A stretch of 34,749 nucleotides of DNA, taken from the NCBI GenBank assembly GCA_905234465.1, contig CAJOHU010000009.1:1-34749 (forward strand). Reading direction: 5' to 3'. Below, piece after piece: positions 23,551-31,765 of this stretch. Position 1 is the stretch's first letter. Every line of letters begins with the position of its first letter. The notes beneath the pieces were generated by a model. It saw only the letters and a program-made list of their open reading frames with translations, had not been told where the DNA came from and searched no databases. The stretch comes from an uncultured Alphaproteobacteria bacterium. GTDB lineage: Bacteria > Pseudomonadota > Alphaproteobacteria > Rs-D84. Made by a program: the position numbers and the translations under genes.

Positions 23551-24828
23551 TTATTTTTTGCCGATGAATTCAAACATTTTCCCTAAAGTGCCAAAAAAAC
23601 AACCATCCATACACATATTGTACACGTCTGAATCATTACAAGTGGGTGCTTTTGCGCATGCTTCATAGGACTTATAATAAATCCACTTTGTTTGTTCTGG
23701 GTATGTCATTTTACACCAACAATGATAACCTGTCATTTCTTTCGCTTTAAATTGTTTATTCGTTGTGTAGTATTCTTTCCCCTCTATTCGATTAAGCGTA
23801 GCAACCCCTTTAATTTTTGTTACGCCTGGATATTTGCATTGAAATTTTTCACTATTCATCCATATAAAACCGCTCGTTTCCCATTCAAAATAATTCATTT
23901 CATACGACGGTGTCATCAAAAAGATTTCGTTTTTTAAATCGATGGCATTTCTCTGTGGGTTATATTTTCGTGAAATAAGCTCATAAGGGGTATACTCGTC
24001 CGTATCATTTGCCCAATCAAATTCACATGGTTTAAATTCATCGGTCAACGCATCGCCGATGACTTTTTCATCATTCGTGTTTGCGTTGGAACCGTTTAGT
24101 TTTACCGCCGTAAACATTGCACCACGCATTGGTTCGGTACGCAATGCCGATATACATTCCAACGCGCACGACCGCGCACAGTTCCCGCCTGCACCATTAC
24201 TTTTATCGGTGTTATACACCCATGCACTTTCTTCGGGACCAACCATTTTGCACCAACAATGTTCGCCCGTTTGTTCGTTTAATGCAAAGTTCTTTGATGC
24301 GTCTGCAATATTTTTTGTTCCGGATTCATTTGTGCATGCGCTGATTCCACGAATGTATTTTGTCTGCGGATATTGTTGCATAAACTTTGATTCCTTCATC
24401 CAACCAAATGTTATAGCCCATTCTCCGGCATCCAACCCCGGATTTTTATTATATCCATCACCACTGCTGAATGCGGCTAATTTTATTGGTTCTGGACTTG
24501 CCGTTACATAATCCGACCAATAGAATGGCTTTATTGTATCGTCGCCCATTGTATTGATTAAATCGCGAATAAAGTTTTTACATTTCGCATTATCCAATTG
24601 CCCAACACCACAAACAGTTCTCAAATCATCTATGGATACATTTCCTTTGCTGTCCATAAGTTCAACGTATTTATTTGCAACATCTAATTGCAGATTTTGT
24701 GGAAAAGTATTTTTTATAACCTCTATTAGCGTTTCCGAATTAAAATATAAAACTTTGTCATTTGGACCAAAAGCATCCGCGTATGCCGATGTGCATAATA
24801 ACAATAAAGATGTTATTAATCGTTTCAT
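23551..24828 (-). CDS. Secreted protein with two CWCK domains
   Basis: The start is taken at 24828 (MKRLITSLLLLCTSAYA, a signal peptide), whose ATG overlaps the stop of the upstream gene as ATGA; AAAAGG lies 8-9 bases before it. Residues ~20-110 are an N-terminal region with paired Cys (TVCGVGQLDNAKCKNF). Domain one: GEWAITFGW...YIRGISACTN...GEHCWCKMVG...SAWVYN...CARSCALEC. Domain two: SGFIWMNSEKF...KIKGVATL...GYHCWCKMTYP..TKWIYY...C...CMDGC. The same module is single in the lipoprotein gene. 425 residues. No family recognised; periplasmic or extracellular. Confidence 0.78.
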   Translation of the reverse strand: MKRLITSLLLLCTSAYADAFGPNDKVLYFNSETLIEVIKNTFPQNLQLDVANKYVELMDSKGNVSIDDLRTVCGVGQLDNAKCKNFIRDLINTMGDDTIKPFYWSDYVTASPEPIKLAAFSSGDGYNKNPGLDAGEWAITFGWMKESKFMQQYPQTKYIRGISACTNESGTKNIADASKNFALNEQTGEHCWCKMVGPEESAWVYNTDKSNGAGGNCARSCALECISALRTEPMRGAMFTAVKLNGSNANTNDEKVIGDALTDEFKPCEFDWANDTDEYTPYELISRKYNPQRNAIDLKNEIFLMTPSYEMNYFEWETSGFIWMNSEKFQCKYPGVTKIKGVATLNRIEGKEYYTTNKQFKAKEMTGYHCWCKMTYPEQTKWIYYKSYEACAKAPTCNDSDVYNMCMDGCFFGTLGKMFEFIGKK

Positions 24829-25727
24829 TTCAAAACCTTTTTGCAATTCTCGGCAATTTTTGCAATCTTTTTTATCGCGGAAATTTGTGTTGCATTAAAT
24901 ACCGTTGCAACACCAGATGCCACCGCTGTTCCACCCGCCAAAACATTTGATGCAGTATTTAAATTTTTTTCTTTCTGTTCATCACCGGCGCGTACACCGT
25001 CACTATTTACCGCCACAGAAGTAATTGTTCCAACTGTTCCTGTTGTCGCACCAACAATGCTTGAAATCATTGCACCACGACCACGATTATTTATCACTGA
25101 TAAATCCGCATATTTCCATTCGCCACACGCATTTGCAATTTTATTTGCTTCGGTTACATCCAATCCATCCAAACGTGCCTGCGCCGATACAGTTTTCAAG
25201 GAATCTACCGATTTTATACATTCATCAATACGGTTTTGTAAATCCCCATCAATTTTATTATTCCCTGCAATAACGGCACCGGCTATATTCGTTGCAGTAC
25301 TTGCCCCCAAAAGACCAGTCCGCCAATTACCAAGAGATTTAGATTTATCCGACAGTGTTTTTTGTCTTCCGCTACTTATGCCACCAATTTTATCATAAAC
25401 CGCAAATACATCATCCGCAGATGGATTTTTCGTCGCGCCATCTGTTTCATCAACTTTCGCCAAGATTTCACGTAATTCTTTATCAACCGAAGATCTTACA
25501 ATCCCGACAATGGTCGCACCTGTTGCTGTTGCCGTTCCGACGCCAGTTATAGCTGTATTTATACCTGCCATTTTTTTCAAATCGGACAACCTTTCATCAA
25601 TGCCAATACACGCAGAATATGTGTTTTGTAACGCGTCAACCAGAGACGATTCGTCAGCATGCGCAAATATCGGCACAAAAGCACCCAGACAAAATATTGA
25701 TATAAAAAAACGTCTCCTACATAACAT
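24825..25727 (-). CDS. Exported protein with glycine-zipper-like hydrophobic segments
   Basis: The signal peptide (MLCRRRFFISIFCLGAFVPIFAHA) precedes a helical body. Four Gly/Ala/Thr-rich hydrophobic stretches are spaced along the protein: AITGVGTATATGATIVGIV, LLGASTATNIAGAVIAG, MISSIVGATTGTVGTITSV and ASNVLAGGTAVASGVATVF. Small residues every third or fourth position fit glycine-zipper helices that pack in or insert into membranes. Conserved-looking Cys pairs (CIGIDERL, ECIKS, ACGEW, NCKK) may form disulfides. First gene of a two-gene unit; its stop overlaps the next ATG by 4 bases. The -10 TATAAT is only 8 bases before the ATG, so the mRNA is probably leaderless. Pore or envelope insertion is only a guess. 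Confidence 0.75.
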   Translation of the reverse strand: MLCRRRFFISIFCLGAFVPIFAHADESSLVDALQNTYSACIGIDERLSDLKKMAGINTAITGVGTATATGATIVGIVRSSVDKELREILAKVDETDGATKNPSADDVFAVYDKIGGISSGRQKTLSDKSKSLGNWRTGLLGASTATNIAGAVIAGNNKIDGDLQNRIDECIKSVDSLKTVSAQARLDGLDVTEANKIANACGEWKYADLSVINNRGRGAMISSIVGATTGTVGTITSVAVNSDGVRAGDEQKEKNLNTASNVLAGGTAVASGVATVFNATQISAIKKIAKIAENCKKVLK

Positions 25728-25735
25728 CGTTTGTA

Positions 25736-25764
25736 ATTATATCATAAAATTTGAAAAATGTTTT
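25736..25764 (-). promoter_or_regulatory. Promoter of the two-gene island unit
   Basis: CAAATTTTA then TGATATAAT (25744-25736), almost the same 28 bases as at 23407-23435. Confidence 0.65.
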
Positions 25765-25841
25765 AATTTCTTTCCCGAATTGCAATAAATCATGTATTTC
25801 ATTAGCTCGTGAATTACACAGTATGTCCTGCCATAAAAATC

Positions 25842-25873
25842 AAATTCGACATTTTGTCGAATTTTATTTTTAT
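25842..25873 (+). terminator. Hairpin with T-rich tail near the island's right end
   Basis: AAATTCGAC-atttt-GTCGAATTTTATTTTTA. No plus-strand gene precedes it; it may be a leftover of the element. Confidence 0.5.
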
Positions 25874-25883
25874 TGTGTATCCC

Positions 25884-25920
25884 GGGAATTGAACCCATGA
25901 GACATGGGATTCGAACCGCC
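25884..25920 (-). other. T-arm-like tRNA remnants
   Basis: On the minus strand CATGGGTTCAATTCCC (25899-25884) matches the tRNA-Glu T-arm CATGGGTTCGATTCCC (22545-22560) at 15 of 16 positions. GGTTCGAATCCC lies next to it. The two form an inverted pair CCCATG-aga-CATGGG. No full cloverleaf can be built. Confidence 0.5.
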
Positions 25921-25988
25921 GCAAAAAGGTGGAATAACACCGGTCACCCGAAGTTTTAACGAAGGGTGATTTTGCAAGGTGGCGAAGC

Positions 25989-26007
25989 ATTCCCATTGGG
26001 ACTGCCA
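25989..26007 (+). repeat. Right direct repeat (att-like)
   Basis: Exact 19-base copy of the tRNA-Glu 3' end including CCA, with nothing tRNA-like 5' of it on this strand. Confidence 0.75.
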
Positions 26008-26020
26008 CGAAAATTTGTTA

Positions 26021-26050
26021 GGTCGCACAATAAAAGTGCGGCCTTAAAAA
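26021..26050. terminator. Hairpin after the right repeat
   Basis: GGTCGCAC-aataaaa-GTGCGGCC followed by TTAAAAATTTT. If the island inserted in tRNA-Glu, this would be the tRNA's original terminator. It can also serve the minus-strand gene ending at 26093. Confidence 0.55.
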
Positions 26051-26092
26051 TTTTCAGTGTCGCGGCAATATCAGATAAAAAGTTATATCACA

Positions 26093-26470
26093 TTATCGCG
26101 AATGGCTGGATGCGCGAAAACCAAATTTTTTTATATTAAATGCGTTCGCATGAATTTCTAATTCTTCACGTGTCAGGTTCGCACCCATCATTCCACGTGT
26201 GTTATGTGCCGCCGCCGCACCCAGAATTTCCGGTGTCACCCCATTCACATACTTTAATGTCCGATAATCTAATTTAACCGCCAACATCCGCAACATAAAA
26301 TTTTGGTTGTGAACAAAGCGAATAATGTATGGGTTTTCAAAAACTGCACTTAATAAAAATTCTTCTGATGGGGAACTTAGTTGTGTAATGATTGCCGGAT
26401 TATCTTTTACCATCGGTAAAATTTTTCTTTCAGATTCAGTCATAAGTGTCATATCATCAAACAATGTCAT
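26093..26470 (-). CDS. Hypothetical helical protein of the gyrA operon
   Basis: A 125-residue cytoplasmic protein with AAAAGGA before its ATG. Residues 14-75 look like two short helical repeats (NPAIITQLSSPSEEFLLSAVFE / NPYIIRFVHNQNFMLRMLAVKL), reminiscent of the DUF4116-type repeats but too few to be sure. The C-terminus is LTREELEIHANAFNIKKFGF. It is 13 bases after the merR-like gene and on the same strand, so likely co-transcribed with gyrA. No function can be proposed. It lies just outside the right att-like repeat. Confidence 0.65.
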   Translation of the reverse strand: MTLFDDMTLMTESERKILPMVKDNPAIITQLSSPSEEFLLSAVFENPYIIRFVHNQNFMLRMLAVKLDYRTLKYVNGVTPEILGAAAAHNTRGMMGANLTREELEIHANAFNIKKFGFRASSHSR

Positions 26471-26483
26471 TGTTTTATCCTTT

Positions 26484-26894
26484 TTATTCTAATAACTCTC
26501 TTGCTTGATTCAATAAACCAATAGCTAAATCTATTTTTGTAGAATCTAAACAAGACGCACCATGCGATACATTTTCATCATTATTTGATATTTCGTTTGA
26601 TACATCGTTTGTATACGCCGGATTTTGCGGCGTTGATAAAAAATCTGTCGCAGAAAATTCGCCATTGTGCACCAATTTTTTTACCCCGGCGATTGTCATG
26701 CCGCGATTATACAATAAATCTTTGATTTTTTTCAGACGTGCAACCGTTTCTGTCCGATAATAACGCCGACCACCGGCACCCGCCACCGGGCGCACCACGG
26801 TTGGAAATTGTTTTTCCCAATACCGCAATGTGTGCGCCGGCAGACCTAATTCACGCGAAACTTCATTTATTGATGCAAAGTATTCGTTATTCAT
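26484..26894 (-). CDS. MerR-family transcriptional regulator
   Basis: The winged helix-turn-helix fills residues ~7-75: [22 protein letters not shown], then [35 protein letters not shown]. The W-E-x-x-F and RRYYR features match the regulator commonly found beside ihfA in alphaproteobacteria, here moved next to gyrA. The C-terminal 60 residues are variable and have no metal-binding Cys pattern. Start 26894 is the first ATG that gives the family N-terminus; it overlaps the gyrA end by 8 bases and has no clear ribosome site, implying coupling. The track start inside gyrA is unlikely. Confidence 0.88.
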   Translation of the reverse strand: MNNEYFASINEVSRELGLPAHTLRYWEKQFPTVVRPVAGAGGRRYYRTETVARLKKIKDLLYNRGMTIAGVKKLVHNGEFSATDFLSTPQNPAYTNDVSNEISNNDENVSHGASCLDSTKIDLAIGLLNQARELLE

Positions 26895-29625
26895 TGTTTT
26901 CTGATGATTCTTGTTCTGTTTCTTCGTCCGCGCCGTCTGATTCAATAGATATTGCAGACATAACCTTTTCGTTTTCTGCGGTGCGGAATAATGTCACACC
27001 GGCAGTACTGCGTCCGGCTATGCGAATATCCGATGCCGGCGTGCGTATAATTTTTCCGCCATCTGTCACCATGATGACATCGTTATCTGCGTTCACCGGG
27101 AACGAACCCGCAACCGCGGTATTTTTACCGCCTAATTTGATGTTGGTGAAACCGCCACCGCCACGATGAGTTAAACGATATTCATACGAACTGGTGCGTT
27201 TACCAAATCCGTTTTCAGAAATGGTCAGTATGAATTCTTCTTTCGCCGCCAATTCTGCCATTTTTGCATCGTCCAATACCAATGTAGTCGCTTCTTCTTC
27301 TGCGTCACCTTCTTCTTCTATGCCGGTTGCTGCACGGCGTGCCGCGCGCGACTGTTTAACATATGCCGCCCGCACCGCGGAATCAGATTCACCACGATTC
27401 AACATAGACATACCAATAATCCGGTCATCTTTGCCCAGTGTTATACCGCGTACACCTGTTGAATTGCGTCCCGCAAAGATACGAATTTCCGGAACCGGGA
27501 AACGGATACAGCGTCCGCGATATGTTGCCAAGAAAACATCTTGGTTTTCATTACACGGCAACACGGAAACCAAACTGTCGCCATCGTCCAACTTCATCGC
27601 GATTTTTCCGTTTGCGCGAATTGAATCAAAATCAGACATCCGATTCCGGCGCACCGTACCCGATGCCGTCACAAACATCAAGAAATGTTCGGTTCCAGAA
27701 TTTTGAATTGCCGCAACATCTTCTTCGGGCACCGGCAAAATCGCCGTAATTGTTTCGCCATTTTCCAATGGCAACAGGTTAACCAACGGGCGCCCCTTTG
27801 CAGCCGCCGCGGCTTCGGGTAATTTATATGTTTTTAATTTATAACACAGACCCTTGCTTGAAAAGAACAGCAACGGCGTATGCGTGTTCGCAACAAAAAC
27901 CTGGACCACATAGTCGTCATCTTTGGTTGTCATTGCATTACGTCCCTTGCCACCACGTTTCTGTGCGCGATATGTATCCAACGATACACGTTTGATATAT
28001 CCGGTATTAGAAACAGTCACAACCATATCTTCGCGTGCGATTAAATCTTCTATATCAATATCTATTTCTGCGTCAGAAATTTCTGTTCGGCGTGGTGATG
28101 CCCAATTATCACGCACCGCGGTTGTTTCTTCACGAATAATTTGAATAATGCGGTCATGTGACGCCAGTATATCCAACAAGTCACGAATCTGTGCGCCTAA
28201 TTCTACCAAGTCTGCATGCAGTTTATCGCGTTCCAACCCGGTAAGTCTGTGCAGTTGCAATTCCAGAATTGCGCGTGCTTGGTCTTCGGACATATAGAAC
28301 ATACCGTCTTTGTATTCTGTATTTGGGTCATCAATCAATTTAATATAGTTTTCAATATCTGCGGCTTTCCATCCGCGTGCAACCAATGCAGCACGTGCTT
28401 CTTCGGGGTTGGCAGACGATTTGATAAGTTCAATGACTTCGTCCAAATTACCAACCGCTACAGACAAACCCAACAAAGTATGCGCACGATTACGTGCCTT
28501 GTTCAAATCAAATATAGTTCTGCGACGAATCACTTCTTCACGGAATTCAATAAACGCATCCAATACGCCACGAACATTGAACAGCATTGGGCGTCCACGA
28601 TTTAGTGCCATCATATTTACTGGGAAATTCGTCTGCATTTCCGTGTATTGGAACAGATGATTCAGAACAACATCAGATATTGCATCGCGCTTTAATTCAA
28701 TAACGATACGCAAACCCTCTTTGGAAGATTCATCACGAATTTCTGAAATGCCCTCAATTTTTTTATCTTTCGCCAATTCAGCAATTTTGATAATCATCTG
28801 GGCCTTGTTCACCTGGTAAGGAATTTCGTCCACAATAATTGCTTCGTGGTCATGGAATTTTTCTATATGCGTTTTTGCGCGAACAATAATTGAACCACGC
28901 CCAGTTGTGTGCGCTTTATACGCGCCGGCGCGCCCCATAATAACCGCACCCGTTGGAAAGTCTGGTCCCGGAATAATTTGGAATAATTCATCATCGGTCA
29001 ATTCGCGATTGTCCAAAACAGCCAAGATACCATTACATATTTCACCAAGATTATATGTCGGAACATTTGTCGCCATACCAACCGCGATACCCGAACCGCC
29101 GTTCACCAAGAAATTTGGGAACTTAGTCGGCAAAACCACCGGTTCTTGCAACGTGCCATCAAAGTTCGGCTGCCAATCAACCGTGTCTTTGTCCATATCT
29201 TCCATCAATGTCGCGCCAAGTTTGGAAAGACGTGCCTCGGTATAACGCATAGCCGCGGCTTTATCCCCGTCACGTGAACCAAAATTACCCTGACCTTGGA
29301 CCAACATTTCGCCCATAGAAAAATCTTGCCCCATACGAACCATGGCTTCATAAATAGAACTGTCGCCATGGGGGTGATATTTACCCATAACATCACCAAC
29401 AATACGCGCAGATTTCACCGTTGGTTTTGTCGCCGGCGCAACATCGTTCATAACGTATAAAATACGGCGATGCACCGGTTTACAACCGTCGCGAACATCA
29501 GGCAACGCGCGGTCAACAATAACCGACATCGCATAGTCCAAAAAGCTTGTTCTCATTTCGTGTTCCAACGAAGATTGTGGAACTTTTAATGTGTTCATTT
29601 CATTTGTGTTTTCTATTTCTGACAT
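26887..29625 (-). CDS. gyrA: DNA gyrase subunit A
   Basis: Type II topoisomerase breakage-reunion subunit; supercoils DNA with GyrB. Hallmarks: SYA-type opening [28 protein letters not shown], catalytic Tyr in [10 protein letters not shown] (residue 128), and six-bladed C-terminal domain including the GyrA box QKRGGKG (separates gyrase from ParC). Quinolone-determining region reads [12 protein letters not shown]: Ser at the E. coli 83 position and Glu at the 87 position, a natural variant in several bacteria. Acidic tail ([13 protein letters not shown]). 912 residues, somewhat longer than E. coli's 875. First gene of a gyrA-merR-hypothetical unit. Confidence 0.98.
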   Translation of the reverse strand: MSEIENTNEMNTLKVPQSSLEHEMRTSFLDYAMSVIVDRALPDVRDGCKPVHRRILYVMNDVAPATKPTVKSARIVGDVMGKYHPHGDSSIYEAMVRMGQDFSMGEMLVQGQGNFGSRDGDKAAAMRYTEARLSKLGATLMEDMDKDTVDWQPNFDGTLQEPVVLPTKFPNFLVNGGSGIAVGMATNVPTYNLGEICNGILAVLDNRELTDDELFQIIPGPDFPTGAVIMGRAGAYKAHTTGRGSIIVRAKTHIEKFHDHEAIIVDEIPYQVNKAQMIIKIAELAKDKKIEGISEIRDESSKEGLRIVIELKRDAISDVVLNHLFQYTEMQTNFPVNMMALNRGRPMLFNVRGVLDAFIEFREEVIRRRTIFDLNKARNRAHTLLGLSVAVGNLDEVIELIKSSANPEEARAALVARGWKAADIENYIKLIDDPNTEYKDGMFYMSEDQARAILELQLHRLTGLERDKLHADLVELGAQIRDLLDILASHDRIIQIIREETTAVRDNWASPRRTEISDAEIDIDIEDLIAREDMVVTVSNTGYIKRVSLDTYRAQKRGGKGRNAMTTKDDDYVVQVFVANTHTPLLFFSSKGLCYKLKTYKLPEAAAAAKGRPLVNLLPLENGETITAILPVPEEDVAAIQNSGTEHFLMFVTASGTVRRNRMSDFDSIRANGKIAMKLDDGDSLVSVLPCNENQDVFLATYRGRCIRFPVPEIRIFAGRNSTGVRGITLGKDDRIIGMSMLNRGESDSAVRAAYVKQSRAARRAATGIEEEGDAEEEATTLVLDDAKMAELAAKEEFILTISENGFGKRTSSYEYRLTHRGGGGFTNIKLGGKNTAVAGSFPVNADNDVIMVTDGGKIIRTPASDIRIAGRSTAGVTLFRTAENEKVMSAISIESDGADEETEQESSENNE

Positions 29626-29721
29626 AACTTCACTTTCCCTTGTTTAATGGTACACAAAAGATAGCAAATTTTTACGCGCACGGTCAAGAAATAAAGCAAA
29701 AAAATCATACCGCAAAAAACA

Positions 29722-29750
29722 TTGACAAACATCAAAACAAGTGTTATTCT
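29722..29750 (+). promoter_or_regulatory. Promoter of the CxxC protein and rpmH region
   Basis: TTGACA (29722-29727), 17 bases, TATTCT (29745-29750). The track ORF starting at 29722 would begin inside this promoter, which supports ATG 29773. Confidence 0.75.
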
Positions 29751-29772
29751 CGCAGAACATAAAGGCGATAAA

Positions 29773-30189
29773 ATGGCACAAAAGAAAATAGTTCCTGTTT
29801 CATTGGTAATTAATGGTTTGCCAGACCGCGATAGGCCCATTGTTGCAGAATGGTCCGCTTCCCAGGTTCGCACATATATATCAAAAATGCGACATATTGA
29901 AACTTGTTCAGCATGCTTAGGGATAGGCGGAATGCGTTTGCATAATAATCTGAAAGTGGGATTTGATGAGTGTGACAACCAAGAATTAATGATAGAATTG
30001 TTCCCTGCCCCCACGAGCGTAGGATGCTATGACTGTTACGCAAATTCAATTTTTTATGAAAATCCGGATATGGCCACATGCCTTGAGAAAATTAAATCTG
30101 GCAAATGCCCAGATTCGTTTGTAATCGAAAATATTGGCAAAGTGTTTTTTAAAGACAAATATATTAAACAAAAAGGGATAGAAAAATGA
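29773..30189 (+). CDS. Hypothetical protein with two CxxC pairs
   Basis: 138 residues from ATG 29773, with AAAGG a few bases upstream. It has no signal peptide. CSAC (near 46-49) and CYDC (near 88-91), plus single Cys at ECDN, ATCLE and GKCPD, suggest a zinc site. The N-terminus (KKIVPVSLVINGLPDRDRPIVAEWSASQVRTYISKM) is beta-alpha. I do not recognise the family. The stop overlaps the start of the next small ORF by 4 bases. Confidence 0.65.
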   Translation: MAQKKIVPVSLVINGLPDRDRPIVAEWSASQVRTYISKMRHIETCSACLGIGGMRLHNNLKVGFDECDNQELMIELFPAPTSVGCYDCYANSIFYENPDMATCLEKIKSGKCPDSFVIENIGKVFFKDKYIKQKGIEK

Positions 30190-30296
30190 TAACAGGCGTT
30201 TTTTCTGGGGTTTTTTGGAATTTGTTCGCCGCATTGTTTGCGTACCACCTTATTCTGTTGGCACTGCAAAAACTGGGGTTGGTAAAAAGTAAATAA
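30186..30296 (+). CDS. 36-residue membrane peptide
   Basis: The ATG overlaps the preceding stop (ATGA). The peptide (MITGVFSGVFWNLFAALFAY..., ending GLVKSK) is one hydrophobic helix with a basic end. It is too short for the ORF track. Translational coupling and the single clean transmembrane segment make it plausible as a real small protein. Confidence 0.5.
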   Translation: MITGVFSGVFWNLFAALFAYHLILLALQKLGLVKSK

Positions 30297-30351
30297 AATA
30301 TTTGCTTTTTTGTAAAACATATGATTAAATATACGCACAAAAGGATTTGAA

Positions 30352-30504
30352 ATGGCAACAAAAAGAACTTATCAACCATCAAAAACGCGTCGTATTCGTA
30401 CGCATGGGTTTCGCGCACGCATGGCAACCAAGGGTGGCCGTGATGTATTAAATCGTCGTCGTGCGATGGGTCGCAAAAGAATCGCGGTCAGCGCAGTAAA
30501 TTAA
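30352..30504 (+). CDS. rpmH: 50S ribosomal protein L34
   Basis: 50 residues, missed by the track: [20 protein letters not shown], then [23 protein letters not shown], the L34 pattern throughout. The ribosome site AAAAGGATTTGAA is identical over 13 bases to that of rplU. A terminator follows within a base of the stop, and rnpA, which normally comes directly after rpmH, is absent. Confidence 0.97.
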   Translation: MATKRTYQPSKTRRIRTHGFRARMATKGGRDVLNRRRAMGRKRIAVSAVN

Positions 30505-30529
30505 AAAATCGCCAAATGGCGATTTTTTT
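30504..30529 (+). terminator. Terminator of rpmH
   Basis: AAAAATCGCC-aaat-GGCGATTTTTTT. Confidence 0.9.
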
Positions 30530-30544
30530 AATGGTTAATGTTTG

Positions 30545-31660
30545 TTAATTTCCCACCGGGGGGCCCTCAATAAATGTTCCTGTACCCGCCTTGGCGTGGA
30601 ATGCAGTAGATGGGTCGCTGTCCATCAAATCGTACATGCCTTGTACCCCGGATGAATTGCGTGCAGGAACAAAATGTTGAATCATTGTGCCGTTGCGCCA
30701 CAATTTATATTCATATATTTGTGTATAGCCATAGTATAAACCAGAACCGCTTGTTGCGTGTATAGCAAACAATGTGGCGGTGGTTGGTGTGGTAATGGAT
30801 CCATCGCCACGTTCGTTTATAACATTGCCATCCAATTTAAATACCCCACCATTATGTTCTATTTTTAACGTGTGTTTGTTTGTATCCGCCGCAACATTCG
30901 TGGTTGTGGTGGAATTCAGCCAACCTATTCCGTAATATAAAGTTGATGTTATTGAAAATGTATAAGTTCTACTTGTTGTTCTGGTTCTTGCGCCAAAAAG
31001 GCTGTTCCCTGAGAGGACTTCATTTGCCTGAAATACTAATTCTACATCATCAGTTGCCGTGTTTAATATCTGACCTGTGTCAATATATTGCTTTCCCGTT
31101 GATTCAAGGTATAACAATCTGGTATAACCTTCTGGCAACAATGGTTGCACATCAAGTGCCACAAAACTGTCAGCAATCTGCCACAGGGTTCCGTTTGGGT
31201 CTTGGTCACCGGTTGCGTTCACCTGAATCAGTGAAGAATTTACTGCATTAATAACACCGCTGTTCACTGTTTCCGCCGTCACCAATGAATCGGTGTAATT
31301 TGTGTTCGCACTGTAAATTGGTTTTTCACCGACTTCGCCGGGGGTTCCTGTACCCGTCATTACATAACCCGCCACGCCATTAATTGTGTCTTGTTTCCCG
31401 TCCAAACCCGTCTTAACTGCACCAACCGTCGGTACACTGGTGGCATTTTCCCCAAGTGTTGCCTCAATGGACTTTTCACCAATGCCGGCTTCATCATCAT
31501 ATATCATAAGTTTATTTGCGCCGGAACCGGGTAATTTACCCTGGTATCCAGACATCAGGTCATCTACATATTTCTTGCTGGTCACACCGGAATCATCCGC
31601 AAATACCGCAGACGCCGCAAAAATTGCGGTCATCGCGATAAATATGCGTTTGATACTCAT
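30545..31660 (-). CDS. Secreted TSKKYVD / LamG-like surface protein
   Basis: The start is taken at 31660 (MSIKRIFIAMTAIFAASAVFA, signal peptide) since AAGGGAAG lies ~8 bases upstream; the track start falls on the promoter palindrome. The mature N-terminus (~150 residues) is nearly identical to the protein at 1-1382. A LamG-like jelly-roll follows: YLESTGKQYIDTGQ, SLFGARTRT, KHTLKIEHNGGVFKLDGNVI, and HFVPARNSSGVQGMYDLMD. The C-terminus is short (GTFIEGPPVGN), without the NLF...YRPY tail of its paralogue. 371 residues. Likely an exposed carbohydrate- or matrix-binding protein; inferred from fold pattern only. Repressor control is suggested by the palindrome in its promoter. Confidence 0.8.
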   Translation of the reverse strand: MSIKRIFIAMTAIFAASAVFADDSGVTSKKYVDDLMSGYQGKLPGSGANKLMIYDDEAGIGEKSIEATLGENATSVPTVGAVKTGLDGKQDTINGVAGYVMTGTGTPGEVGEKPIYSANTNYTDSLVTAETVNSGVINAVNSSLIQVNATGDQDPNGTLWQIADSFVALDVQPLLPEGYTRLLYLESTGKQYIDTGQILNTATDDVELVFQANEVLSGNSLFGARTRTTSRTYTFSITSTLYYGIGWLNSTTTTNVAADTNKHTLKIEHNGGVFKLDGNVINERGDGSITTPTTATLFAIHATSGSGLYYGYTQIYEYKLWRNGTMIQHFVPARNSSGVQGMYDLMDSDPSTAFHAKAGTGTFIEGPPVGN

Positions 31661-31696
31661 CTGATACTTCCCTTTCCCTTGATTTCCAATGCTTAC

Positions 31697-31725
31697 ATTG
31701 TAACAAAAAGGTACCTTTTTGTCCA
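31697..31725 (-). promoter_or_regulatory. Promoter of the LamG gene with palindromic operator in the spacer
   Basis: On the minus strand TGGACA (31725-31720), a 17-base spacer, TACAAT (31702-31697). The perfect 20-bp palindrome ACAAAAAGGTACCTTTTTGT (31703-31722) covers the whole spacer and the last three bases of the -35, the ideal place for a repressor. Confidence 0.7.
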
Positions 31726-31765
31726 CCCCTTTTTTACGCTTTTTTTAATTTTTTTTATTTTTCCC

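Larger units (their letters stand above)
22574..26007. mobile_element. Putative 3.4-kb island at tRNA-Glu, no integrase
   Basis: The segment lies between the intact tRNA-Glu and an exact 19-base copy of its 3' end. It holds three minus-strand genes for exported proteins, internal inverted repeats and extra hairpins. Tyrosine-recombinase elements often insert in this way, leaving the tRNA 3' end as a direct repeat. No recombinase is encoded, so it is a relic or is moved in trans. Inference; the alternative is a decayed tRNA fragment. Confidence 0.5.

Noticed and set aside
24841-25398. 185-aa plus-strand ORF
   Set aside because: Antisense of the glycine-zipper gene, which has a signal peptide and coupled downstream start.
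25814-26008. Second tRNA gene on the minus strand
   Set aside because: T-loop-like strings are present, but no acceptor, D-arm or anticodon arm can be assembled.
26887-29625. Quinolone-resistance mutation in gyrA
   Set aside because: Ser is kept at the 83 position and Glu at 87 is a natural state in many bacteria, so no resistance claim can be made.
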